Below, one piece after another: positions 45,456-53,396 of a stretch of 64,000 nt of DNA; position 1 is the stretch's first letter; the number at the start of each line of letters is the position of its first letter. Made by a program: the position numbers and the translations under genes. This DNA comes from Alistipes sp. Zagget8 (lineage in GTDB: Bacteria > Bacteroidota > Bacteroidia > Bacteroidales > Rikenellaceae), in NCBI GenBank assembly GCA_001941065.1, contig MSHJ01000015.1, positions 1 through 64,000 of the forward strand. Direction: 5' to 3'. The notes beneath the pieces are model-generated. The model was not told the DNA's origin. It worked only from the letters and a program-made list of their open reading frames with translations, and ran no database searches.

Positions 45456-47138
45456 ATGAATTGCAAGCCGTATATGAAACGATTACCGATACTCTTCCTG
45501 GCAGCCTTCGCCTTCACGGCGTGCTTGGATACCGAGCCCGAAGATTTTACCTCGCCGTCCACCTGGTATAAGAACCAGAAGGAACTCGAGGCGTCGCTGG
45601 CTTCCGTTTACGATCCCCTGCGCAACTGTTACAGCACCTACCTGAGCGTGGAGTTCTCCCAGGGTACCGACGAGTGCTTTTCGAAGGAGTCCACACCCAA
45701 GCTCGTGCCCTACTACTACAACTACGATACGGGCAACAACAGCGTCAAGGAGGTTTGGCGCGGACTTTACAAAGGCATCGACAATGCCAACGTGCTCCTG
45801 GAAAACGCCGACAATGCCGCCTGTGCGCCCGAAATAATCCGTCAGATCAAGGGCGAGGCGCTTTTCCTGCGGGCTTATTACCATTTCCTGCTTACGGCCT
45901 ACTGGGGCGATGTGCCTCTGCGGCTGGAGTCCACCAAGTCGGCGGACGACGTGCACAAGCCGCGCACGGCTTCGGAAACAATCTACGAAACCGTGATCCG
46001 GGACATGGCCGATGCCGGTGACATGGTGGCCGACATCCAGGCGCTCGGATTCGGGGGCCGTGTCAGCAAGCAGGCCGTCAAGGGCATCCTGGCGCGTGTC
46101 TGCCTCTATGCAGCCGGTCGTCTCGACAAGCCCGAATACTACGAACAGGCCCGCAGCTGGGCATGGAGCCTGATGGAAGAGGGCGTTCATTCGCTCAATC
46201 CCGATTTCAGCGATGTCTTCATCAAACTCATGCAGGACCAGTACGACATCCGCGAGTCGATTTTCGAGGTGGAGTGCTACGGAAATGTCGAGTCCACCGA
46301 GATGCGGGAGACGGGACAGTTTGTGGCCTACTATACGCCGATGTACTCCAAGCAGGACTACTGTGTGGATGAGAAGACCAAAAAGTCGATCGCCCGCGGG
46401 CGCGGCGTGTTCTATACGACGCCCCAGCTTTATGACTCCTACGAGGACGGCGACCTGCGCCGCGACTGGACGATCATGCCCTATATGTATAAGAACGAGG
46501 CGGTTTGGGAACAGGTTCCCTACAACGAGCCGTTCCGTTTCCGCTGGCCGGGCAAGTTCCGCCGCGAGTACGAGATCAACCTGCCGGTCTACTCGTGGGG
46601 CAATTCGACCAATTACCCGCTGCTGCGCTACTCCGACGTGCTGTTGATGTTCGCCGAGGCCGACAATATGGTCAACAACGGTTCGACGCCCGAGTCGCTG
46701 GAGGCCGTGAATCAGGTGCGCCGCCGCGCCTTCGGCTTCGACCCGCTGACGCCGCTTGCGGAGGTCGACCTGAAGGCCATGTCGCAAAGCGAGTTTCTGG
46801 AGTACATTCAGGCCGAACGCGCCCGCGAACTGGCTTTCGAGTCGCACCGCCGGCTCGACCTGATGCGCTGGGGGATTTTCCTGGAACGGATGCACGAGAT
46901 CGGCGACGAACTGGCGGCGATTCCGGTGAAAGTGGTCAACGAGTCGGGGCAGTCGGTCGACAATCCGATCTTCACCCAGTCGGGGTCGGGATTCCCGATG
47001 AACAGCAATCCGACGGGTCCGGAGATGATGGCCCGGCCGTTCCGCAATGTGGACCGGAAACACCTGCTGATGCCGATCCCCGAGCTGGAGATGTCGGTCA
47101 ACAAGGCGATTACGGAGAACAATCCCGGTTGGAATTGA
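45456..47138 (+). CDS. RagB/SusD family glycan-binding outer membrane lipoprotein
   Basis: 560 residues. ATG at 45456 (MNCKPYM) or at 45474 (MKRLPILFLAAFAFTAC) are both possible; the second gives a cleaner lipoprotein signal. The lipid Cys is followed by LDTEPEDFTSPSTWY. SusD segments include VWRGLYKGIDNANVLLEN, KGEALFLRAYYHFLL, DVLLMFAEADNMVNNGSTPE, ERARELAFESHRRLDLMRWG and the C-terminal LLMPIPELEMSVNKAITENNPGW. It is the last gene of the PUL and is followed by a terminator. Confidence 0.95.
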   Translation: MNCKPYMKRLPILFLAAFAFTACLDTEPEDFTSPSTWYKNQKELEASLASVYDPLRNCYSTYLSVEFSQGTDECFSKESTPKLVPYYYNYDTGNNSVKEVWRGLYKGIDNANVLLENADNAACAPEIIRQIKGEALFLRAYYHFLLTAYWGDVPLRLESTKSADDVHKPRTASETIYETVIRDMADAGDMVADIQALGFGGRVSKQAVKGILARVCLYAAGRLDKPEYYEQARSWAWSLMEEGVHSLNPDFSDVFIKLMQDQYDIRESIFEVECYGNVESTEMRETGQFVAYYTPMYSKQDYCVDEKTKKSIARGRGVFYTTPQLYDSYEDGDLRRDWTIMPYMYKNEAVWEQVPYNEPFRFRWPGKFRREYEINLPVYSWGNSTNYPLLRYSDVLLMFAEADNMVNNGSTPESLEAVNQVRRRAFGFDPLTPLAEVDLKAMSQSEFLEYIQAERARELAFESHRRLDLMRWGIFLERMHEIGDELAAIPVKVVNESGQSVDNPIFTQSGSGFPMNSNPTGPEMMARPFRNVDRKHLLMPIPELEMSVNKAITENNPGWN

Positions 47139-47155
47139 CGTTGGTTAGGTTTGTG

Positions 47156-47187
47156 AAGGGGTATGTCGCAAGGCATACCCTTTTTTT
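47156..47187 (+). terminator. Intrinsic terminator after susD
   Basis: GGGTATG (47159-47165) pairs with CATACCC (47174-47180) over an eight-base loop, followed by seven T bases. Its T tract overlaps the -33 element of the next promoter. Confidence 0.85.
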
Positions 47188-47218
47188 GACCGTCCCGGCG
47201 TTTTTTTGACTACCTTTG
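47185..47218 (+). promoter_or_regulatory. Promoter of the EamA transporter gene
   Basis: TTTG (47185-47188) and TACCTTTG (47211-47218) are 22 bases apart, a full match to the Bacteroidetes consensus, 19 bases before the ATG. Confidence 0.82.
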
Positions 47219-47237
47219 CGGCCGAAACAAACACGTT

Positions 47238-48158
47238 ATGAAAAAGGGCATTCTCTATGCGATTCTGGCCTCGGTGCTGTGGGCCGTCGTCAATCCGTTC
47301 ATCAAACAGGGCCTCGGCTACGGCTTTACGCCGATGAATTTCGCCGGACTGCGCTTCACGACCGTCGGCATCATCCTCTTCGCCTACACGTGGCACAGCG
47401 GTATGTGGCGCGAGATCGTGCGGCACAAAAGGCTGTTCGGCAACCTGATACTCGTCAATATGTTCCTGGGCTACACGGCTTTCTATTTCGGCGTGGATTT
47501 CGTCAGCGGGGCTATCAGCTCGATCGTCATGGGACTCACGCCGCTGATCAACGTGCTGTTGGCACACCTCATCGCCAGCAACGACCGTCTGAACCGTTAT
47601 AAGGTCGTGAGCCTCTTGGTGAGCTTTGCGGGACTGCTGTTGATCGTCGGTACGGGCAGCGACGGTTCGCCGCTCGACGGGCGCGGGATCGGGGGCATCG
47701 TGCTGCTGCTGGCGAGCATCGTCTTTCAGGGCTATTCCGCGATTTCGGTTTCGGAGGATAAGGGCAAGGTTGACCCGATCTTCCTGAATGCCGTACAGAT
47801 GTTCTTCGGCGGTTTGCTGATTTACGGCGTGGGCATCGCCACCGAAGGTTTCCAGCCGTTCTGGGCCAAGCCCGCCGGGTTTTACGGAAGCCTCGGGGTG
47901 CTGGTTTTCATCTCGGTCTTCGCGTTCAGTTTCTGGTTCATGGCCCTGCGCACCGCGGGCACGAAGGTCAGCGACATTAACATGTGCCGTTTGATCAATC
48001 CCGTGCTGGGGGCGGTCCTGAGCTGGGCGATGCTGCCCGGCGAATATCCCGATTTCACCACCGTCGCGGGCATGGCGATCATCGTCGGGTCGCTGGTCAT
48101 CTATTTCAAGGGCGAGAGCCTCGTGCATCGGTGGCGGCTGCGGCACCCGCACGAATAG
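47238..48158 (+). CDS. EamA/DMT family inner-membrane transporter
   Basis: 306 residues with about ten hydrophobic helices in two EamA-type halves. The first half starts ILYAILASVLWAVVNPFIKQG and ends GLLLIVGTGSDG; the second starts at GIVLLLASIVFQGYSA and ends GMAIIVGSLVIYFKGE. Pro/Gly-rich helix ends such as SSIVMGLTPLINVLLAHLIA are typical of drug/metabolite exporters. The substrate is unknown. It has its own promoter and a terminator directly after, so it is a single-gene transcript independent of the PUL. Confidence 0.88.
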   Translation: MKKGILYAILASVLWAVVNPFIKQGLGYGFTPMNFAGLRFTTVGIILFAYTWHSGMWREIVRHKRLFGNLILVNMFLGYTAFYFGVDFVSGAISSIVMGLTPLINVLLAHLIASNDRLNRYKVVSLLVSFAGLLLIVGTGSDGSPLDGRGIGGIVLLLASIVFQGYSAISVSEDKGKVDPIFLNAVQMFFGGLLIYGVGIATEGFQPFWAKPAGFYGSLGVLVFISVFAFSFWFMALRTAGTKVSDINMCRLINPVLGAVLSWAMLPGEYPDFTTVAGMAIIVGSLVIYFKGESLVHRWRLRHPHE

Positions 48159-48165
48159 AGTTTGG

Positions 48166-48194
48166 CGGACTGTCCCGGAGGACGGTCCGTTTTT
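48166..48194 (+). terminator. Intrinsic terminator after the EamA gene
   Basis: CGGACTGTCC (48166-48175) pairs with GGACGGTCCG (48180-48189) with one G-U pair and a CGGA loop, followed by TTTTT. Confidence 0.88.
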
Positions 48195-48299
48195 CTTGAT
48201 TTCGGAGACATCCCCATTTTTCGGTCCGTGTTTTAAGTCGTTTTCCGGATTTTCACGTCTTATTTACGAACGCGCGTCCGAAAATTAAAAATATCTCTG

Positions 48300-48779
48300 A
48301 TGGAAACACCCGCTACATCCCGTATGGACCAGCTTGAAGAGGCGATTGCGGCTTATCAGGAGCCGTTGTTCCGGTTCGCCGCCCTGCGAACGGGCTCCCG
48401 TGCCGATGCCGAAGACATCGTGCAGGATGCCTTTCTGAAATTCGCCCTCGCCCGGGCTCCGGTCGTCCAGCCCAAAGCCTACCTTTTCCGTTGCGTGGCG
48501 AACGGCTGCTGCGACCTCCGGCGGCGGCATGTCTGCCGCGAGGAGATCCGTCCGCAGATGGCTGCCTCCGAAGCGGAAGACCCGCTCCCCGCTGAAGCGA
48601 AACGCATCGATTCGCTGCTCGGCAGCCTGCCGCCCGAACAGGCGGATGTTATCCGCCTCCACACGTTCGGCTCGCTGCGCTTCACGGAGATTGCCGAAGT
48701 GCTCGACTGTCCCGTGACGACCGTCAAGTCGCGTTTCCGCTACGGGATAGACAAACTGAAAAACGTATTGAAACACTAA
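48300..48779 (+). CDS. ECF RNA polymerase sigma-70 factor
   Basis: 159 residues. Region 2 is seen in EPLFRFAALRTGSRADAEDIVQDAFLKFA; region 4 is LPPEQADVIRLHTFGSLRFTEIAEVLDCPVTTVKSRFRYGIDKLK. The coding start at 48300 is followed by a possible internal start (MDQLEEAI). The next gene, 12 bases downstream, encodes a zinc-finger anti-sigma factor, so this is a two-gene stress or envelope-response unit rather than a SusC-linked one. No confident promoter was found in the 105 bases upstream, as expected if it is autoregulated. Confidence 0.92.
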   Translation: METPATSRMDQLEEAIAAYQEPLFRFAALRTGSRADAEDIVQDAFLKFALARAPVVQPKAYLFRCVANGCCDLRRRHVCREEIRPQMAASEAEDPLPAEAKRIDSLLGSLPPEQADVIRLHTFGSLRFTEIAEVLDCPVTTVKSRFRYGIDKLKNVLKH

Positions 48780-48791
48780 AAATCCGCAACC

Positions 48792-50108
48792 ATGAACTGC
48801 CGTTATTATCAGGAACTCCTGACCGACCTGCTTGCCGGGGAGCTCACTCCCGCACAGCAGCAGCAATTAGAACGACACCTGGCCGAATGTCCCGCCTGCG
48901 CCGCCGAATGCCGCAGCGCCCGTGAGGCCCTCGACGCCGTGACCCCGCATATCGACACGGCACCCCCGGCCGGTTTTGAAAGCCGCCTGCTGGAAGCCGT
49001 CCGCCGGGCGGCGCCCGCTCCCGAACGACTCGCGTCGCAGCGCCGCCGCAGACGTCTCATCCGCAGCGCCGCAGGCATCTTCTCGGCGGCGGCCCTGCTC
49101 GCGATTGCGCTTATGACGGGGCTCAACATCCCTGTCCGTGCGGCCCGCAGCTGCTTCCGGCAGGCCATCGTCTCGATGAGCGGTCTGAAGAGCCTCGACA
49201 TGGAGCTGCAGGTTCGCACCCGGGCCGGGGATAATTTCGGGTATATAGACCCCGAGCTGGACTTCGTTCCCCACACGCTGCGGGTGGTTTTCACCCCCGG
49301 GCTGATGTGGCGGATCGAGAAACCGGGACGCACGGCCGTCTACGACGGGATGCAAATCCATCAGTGGATGAATTCCGGCGACGGGACTGTCCAGGACGGC
49401 AATCCCGGTTTTCTGGAAGACCTGACCTCCTTTATCGACCCGCGTATACTGATGCTCCGCGAGCAGGAGCTGGCCACCTCGACCGACGGAGCCGTCTACA
49501 CCGTCACGCGAAATGCGCAGACGATCCGTCTTACCGTGACGGCTCCGGCGCAGGGTGACTATGAGCAGAGCGACTATGCGCTCAACTCATCGATTACCGA
49601 GAGCAACAACCGCCGGGAATACACCTTCGATGCGGACAATGGACAACTGCTCGGCGCCCGCGTCACGGTCATCACCGACCGCGGGGAGCGGCCCGTCCTC
49701 GAGATGACGAAGATCGTCTACGATGCGCCGGTCGACACCGCGGCGCTGACGGCGCTTCCCGAAGGCATCGCCTGGAACGACCTCCGCCGGCCGCTGTCCG
49801 GAACGCGTCTGGCAGGTATCGGAGCCCGGGAGGCCGCGGAGCTGATCCTCCGGGCCATGAACGGCTGGGATACGGAGGTTCTGAACGAGGCGCTTCGTTT
49901 CTTCGGTCCCAACGGGTGCGAACTGGTGCGCGGTATCTATGAAGGGGTGACCCCCTCGGAGATCGGCGAACCGGTACGGTCGGGCGAATACCCCGGGCAG
50001 TTCGTTCCCTGCAAGCTCCTGATGCGCGACGGAAGCGTCCGGGAGATTATGCTGGCCCTGCGCAACGACAACGCCGAAGGCTGCTGGGTGGTGGACGGAG
50101 GCATCTGA
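48792..50108 (+). CDS. Zinc-finger (zf-HC2) transmembrane anti-sigma factor with LolA-like periplasmic domain
   Basis: 438 residues. The N-terminal zinc-binding anti-sigma domain has Cys3 and the HLAECPAC motif (His29, Cys33, Cys36). A basic stretch (ASQRRRRRLIR) precedes one membrane helix (about 94-113). The periplasmic part of about 320 residues begins with a segment (SLDMELQVRT, DFVPHTLRVVFTPGLMWRIEKPGRTAVYDGMQ) similar in pattern to LolA/LolB-type lipoprotein-carrier folds and is followed by an uncharacterised C-terminal domain. Such fusions suggest that the sensor recognises a lipophilic or lipoprotein ligand (inference). It pairs with the sigma factor 12 bases upstream and is followed by a strong terminator. 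Confidence 0.82.
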   Translation: MNCRYYQELLTDLLAGELTPAQQQQLERHLAECPACAAECRSAREALDAVTPHIDTAPPAGFESRLLEAVRRAAPAPERLASQRRRRRLIRSAAGIFSAAALLAIALMTGLNIPVRAARSCFRQAIVSMSGLKSLDMELQVRTRAGDNFGYIDPELDFVPHTLRVVFTPGLMWRIEKPGRTAVYDGMQIHQWMNSGDGTVQDGNPGFLEDLTSFIDPRILMLREQELATSTDGAVYTVTRNAQTIRLTVTAPAQGDYEQSDYALNSSITESNNRREYTFDADNGQLLGARVTVITDRGERPVLEMTKIVYDAPVDTAALTALPEGIAWNDLRRPLSGTRLAGIGAREAAELILRAMNGWDTEVLNEALRFFGPNGCELVRGIYEGVTPSEIGEPVRSGEYPGQFVPCKLLMRDGSVREIMLALRNDNAEGCWVVDGGI

Positions 50109-50135
50109 CGTTTCCGCCGCTGTCCGCCTCAAACG

Positions 50136-50172
50136 AAACGGACCGTCCCGATTGTCGGGGCGGTCCGTTTTC
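50136..50172. terminator. Bidirectional terminator between the anti-sigma gene and aqpZ
   Basis: A long stem, 50136-50151 with 50155-50170 (core ACGGACCG with CGGTCCGT), has A-rich and T-rich ends, so it can stop both converging transcripts. Confidence 0.88.
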
Positions 50173-50187
50173 CGATTGTCCGGCGAT

Positions 50188-50865
50188 CTATTTCTTTTCG
50201 CAGCATTTGCAGTTCAGGGCCTTCCATACGCCGGCCGACAGGGCCGCGCCGACGAACGGTGCGACGATGAACAGCCACAGCTGGCTGAGGGCCGTGCCTC
50301 CCGCAAAGATTGCCGGGCCGAAACTGCGGGCCGGGTTTACGGAGGTTCCCGTGATCGGGATGCAGACGATGTGCACCAGCGTCAGCGTCAGACCGATGGC
50401 CAGTCCGGCCAGGTTGCCTGCGCCCTTCTCGCTGTCAGTTGCGCCGAGCACCACGAGCACGAAGATGAAGGTGAACACCACCTCGGCTATCAGCGCCTGC
50501 ACCATTTCGCCTTCGCCGAAACCGTTGGCGCCCGTTGCCGTGCTCGCGCCGTAACCGCCCGTCGAGGTGAGCAGCCAGATGATCGCCGAGCCGATCAGCG
50601 CCCCGATGAACTGTCCGGCCATGTAGCCTGCGGCGTCCTTGCCGCTCATGCGCTTCGAGAGCCATACGCCGAGGGTGATGGCCGGGTTGATGTGGCAGCC
50701 CGAAATGCCGCCGATGCAGTAGGCCATCGCCACGACCGACAGACCGAATGCGAAAGCCACCGCCAGAATCTCGGCCGGTGCACCACAACCCAGAAATACG
50801 GCGCTTCCGCAACCCATCAGGACGAGAACCATGGTTCCCACCATTTCTGCAAGATATTTCTTCAT
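50188..50865 (-). CDS. aqpZ: Aquaporin Z
   Basis: 225 residues with six membrane helices and two half-helices bearing the channel motifs: HINPAITLGVWLS (about residue 60) and SVNPARSFGPAIF (about 178). The starting segment KKYLAEMVGTMVLVLMGCGSAVF is characteristic of AqpZ. It forms a water channel in the inner membrane. The C-terminus is Cys-rich (NCKCCEKK). It is a single-gene transcript with its own promoter. Confidence 0.95.
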   Translation of the reverse strand: MKKYLAEMVGTMVLVLMGCGSAVFLGCGAPAEILAVAFAFGLSVVAMAYCIGGISGCHINPAITLGVWLSKRMSGKDAAGYMAGQFIGALIGSAIIWLLTSTGGYGASTATGANGFGEGEMVQALIAEVVFTFIFVLVVLGATDSEKGAGNLAGLAIGLTLTLVHIVCIPITGTSVNPARSFGPAIFAGGTALSQLWLFIVAPFVGAALSAGVWKALNCKCCEKK

Positions 50866-50905
50866 AATTACTTGGTTTTTGTGGACCTGAGTCCTGTTTG
50901 CGGAA

Positions 50906-50940
50906 CAAATATAACAAAAACGGCCGTAATGCTGAACAAA
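50906..50940 (-). promoter_or_regulatory. Promoter of aqpZ
   Basis: On the minus strand TTTG (50940-50937) and TATATTTG (50913-50906) are separated by 23 bases; the -7 box is a perfect match to consensus. It lies 40 bases before the ATG. Confidence 0.75.
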
Positions 50941-51011
50941 TGCAGGTGTGAAAATGTTTCATTTGGGGATAACATACGGAAAAAGAGAGTGTGTGAATCA
51001 GTTCCGGGGTG

Positions 51012-51599
51012 CTATGGCATCCACTCCAAAATACCCTCGACGGGGTTTGCCGCACGCCATGCCTCGAACTCGGCATAGGTGCGCACGCCGTCGCGCAGCA
51101 CGGCCTGGTAATATTCGATGCCCATGATTTTCACCCCGTCGGGCGTGTCGTATTTGATCTGCAGCACGGCACGCCGCGTTTCGTCGGTCAGCACGGCGCT
51201 GATCCGGTCGGCCACGCGCTCGAAATAACCGTCCCAGGCCGAGCCGCGGGGCATGTGGATCATGTCTATCTGCCAGAGCCGGTCGTCGGCATCGGCGTAC
51301 CATGCGTGCCATTCGAGACACTGGTCCTGCGCGTCGAGCAGGTTGCCGTATTCGATGCGGCGGATGCGGGGATTCTCGGCGATCCGGGTCATGGCCGCGA
51401 AGCTGTCGGCGATGCGCAGCGGGGAGGAGTAGATGTGGAAATCGATGTCGCGGTGGGTCATCAGCAGTCCCGTGCGGAGCGATCCCACGAGGTTGGGTTC
51501 GGCGCCCACCGAACGCCAGGCGGCTTCCAGCCCGGAGTCGCGGATGACCTCGCGGGCCCGCTGCTGATTGGCGGCCGCAATTTCGAAAATGTCTTTCAT
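51012..51599 (-). CDS. Nucleotidyltransferase-like conserved protein of unknown function
   Basis: 195 residues, no signal peptide. NLVGSLRTGLLMTHRDIDFHIYS matches the GS-x(10-14)-DxD pattern of the nucleotidyltransferase superfamily (Gly-Ser then Asp-x-Asp-like DIDFH), and EWHAWYADADDRLWQIDMIHM could supply the third acidic residue. Similar proteins occur widely in gut Bacteroidales and are often annotated without an experimental function. It follows recN by 78 bases on the same strand and may be transcribed with it. An activity cannot be named. Confidence 0.65.
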   Translation of the reverse strand: MKDIFEIAAANQQRAREVIRDSGLEAAWRSVGAEPNLVGSLRTGLLMTHRDIDFHIYSSPLRIADSFAAMTRIAENPRIRRIEYGNLLDAQDQCLEWHAWYADADDRLWQIDMIHMPRGSAWDGYFERVADRISAVLTDETRRAVLQIKYDTPDGVKIMGIEYYQAVLRDGVRTYAEFEAWRAANPVEGILEWMP

Positions 51600-51677
51600 A
51601 ATGCGTTTTTTCAGGGGTTATGGTAGCGGGCGGAGCGATCCGGGTCGTTCCGTCTTGGGTAAAATCGGCTTGTAGGG

Positions 51678-53321
51678 TTATTTGCCCAGCAGGATGCGGG
51701 CCTGTGCCACGGCGGCGTCGGTGATCTCCGATCCGGAGAGCATCTTGGCGATTTCGGTTACGCGCTCCGCATCGCTCAGGCGGGTGATGTCCGTGCGTCC
51801 GTCGCGCTTGTAGACCACGAAATGCGCCGAACCCTTCGATGCGACCTGCGGCAGGTGGGTGATGTCCACCACCTGCATCGAAGCCGCGAGCGACTCGATG
51901 ATCTCGCCCATGGCGTCGGCGATACGGCCCGATACGCCCGTGTCGATCTCGTCGAAAATAATCGTCGGCAGCTGCATCCGCTCGGCCAGCAGGGCCTTCA
52001 GGGCCAGCATCACGCGCGAGAGCTCACCGCCCGAGGCGATGCGCTCGACGGGCTGCGGCGTCATGTTCCGGTTGGCCGTGAAGAGGAATTGCACGCTGTC
52101 GCACCCCGTGCGGCCCGGTTCGGCCAGCGGCGTCAGCGCGATGCGGAAAACCGTGTCGGGCATCCCCAGTTTTGTAAGGGTCCCGAGGATGTGCTTCTCG
52201 AATCCCGCGGCGGCCTTTTCGCGTGCCTTGTGCAGGCGGCCGGCCAGTGCGCCGACCTTTTCGGCGGCTTCGCAGAGGGCCGCCTCGGCTTCGGCGATCT
52301 CTTCGCCGCTGTGGACGATGGCCGCCAGCTGTGCCGCGCAGCGGTCGCGCACGGCGATCAGCTCCGCTTCGTCGGCGGCATGGTGTTTCTGCTGGAGGGC
52401 TATCAGCGCGTCGAGCCGGGCCGAAAGTTTCGTCAGCCGCTCCGGATCGGCGTCCAGCCGTTCCGAGGCCGCGGCAGCCGAACCGTTGATGTCCTTCAGT
52501 TCTTCGAGCACCGACCGCAGGCGGTCGGCATACTCCCCGGCGGCGGGGTAGTGGCCGCGGATATGGTTGAGTTCGTTTTCCGAGTTTTTCAGCTGCGCCA
52601 GCACCCCCGTTTCGTCGGTGTCGAAGGCGTTGCGCAGGGTGGTCAGCACCTCGCCGATGCGGTCGGCGTTCTCGAGCACCGTCAGCTCCTCTTCGAGTTC
52701 GGCCTGTTCGCCGGCCCGCAGGTTGGCCGCCGTCAGCTCCTCGGTCTGGAACCGCAGCCACTCCTCGTCGCGGCGTCCCTTTTCGGCGGCTTCGCGCAGG
52801 GCCGCCAGCCGGCGGCGCAGTTCGCTCATCCGGGCATATTGCGCGGCGTATTGGACCAGCAGGTCCCGGTTCGCGGCCACGGTGTCGAGCGCCGAGGTGC
52901 GGAACTCCTCCGACGAGAGGATCAGGTTCTGATGCTGGGAATGGATGTCGATCAGGCGGGTTCCCAGTTCGCGCAGCTGCGCCAGCTGCACCGGCACGTC
53001 GTTGATGAAAGCGCGGCTCTTGCCCGTCGGGGTGATGATGCGCGTGAGGGTCGTTTCGGGAGCGTAGTCGAGGTCGTTCTCGTCGAAGAACGGTTCCAGA
53101 CAGCGCCCCGTGAGGTCGAAAACGCCTTCGACCGTGCAGTTACGCCCCGCGTCCTTCATCGCCGAACCGTCGTTCTTGGCACCCAGCAGCAGTCCGAGGG
53201 CCCCGAGCAGGATGGATTTTCCGGCGCCCGTCTCACCCGTGATGATGTTCAGGTGGGGGTCCAGCTCCATTTCGAGCTTGTCGATAAGCGCGTAGTTTTC
53301 AACCGACAGACGGCGTAGCAT
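51678..53321 (-). CDS. recN: DNA repair protein RecN
   Basis: 547 residues, the normal RecN length. The N-terminal ATPase half has Walker A (IITGETGAGKSILLGALGLLLG, Lys about 36). A long coiled coil occupies about 150-370 with many E/R/A heptads. The C-terminal half has the ABC signature RIASGGELSRVMLALK and Walker B (TIIFDEIDTGVSGRIAD). RecN is an SMC-like protein that holds DNA ends during double-strand-break repair. It is the last gene of the bamD-rpoZ-coaBC-recN cluster, separated from coaBC by a 75-base AT-rich stretch. Confidence 0.96.
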   Translation of the reverse strand: MLRRLSVENYALIDKLEMELDPHLNIITGETGAGKSILLGALGLLLGAKNDGSAMKDAGRNCTVEGVFDLTGRCLEPFFDENDLDYAPETTLTRIITPTGKSRAFINDVPVQLAQLRELGTRLIDIHSQHQNLILSSEEFRTSALDTVAANRDLLVQYAAQYARMSELRRRLAALREAAEKGRRDEEWLRFQTEELTAANLRAGEQAELEEELTVLENADRIGEVLTTLRNAFDTDETGVLAQLKNSENELNHIRGHYPAAGEYADRLRSVLEELKDINGSAAAASERLDADPERLTKLSARLDALIALQQKHHAADEAELIAVRDRCAAQLAAIVHSGEEIAEAEAALCEAAEKVGALAGRLHKAREKAAAGFEKHILGTLTKLGMPDTVFRIALTPLAEPGRTGCDSVQFLFTANRNMTPQPVERIASGGELSRVMLALKALLAERMQLPTIIFDEIDTGVSGRIADAMGEIIESLAASMQVVDITHLPQVASKGSAHFVVYKRDGRTDITRLSDAERVTEIAKMLSGSEITDAAVAQARILLGK

Positions 53322-53324
53322 ATC

Positions 53325-53383
53325 AAATTCAGAATTAAGAATTCAAAATTAAGAATTAAAAATGAAAAACCCGAAAACCGGGG
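53325..53383. repeat. AT-rich tandem-like repeat and weak hairpin between coaBC and recN
   Basis: The segment contains AATTAAGAATT-type units repeated (53331-53343 and 53346-53360), then a short CCCG/CGGG hairpin followed on the minus strand by TTTTT (about 53366-53383). It contrasts sharply with the GC-rich surroundings. The hairpin might be a weak attenuator before recN. Confidence 0.5.
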
Positions 53384-53396
53384 CGTGATTGCACGC

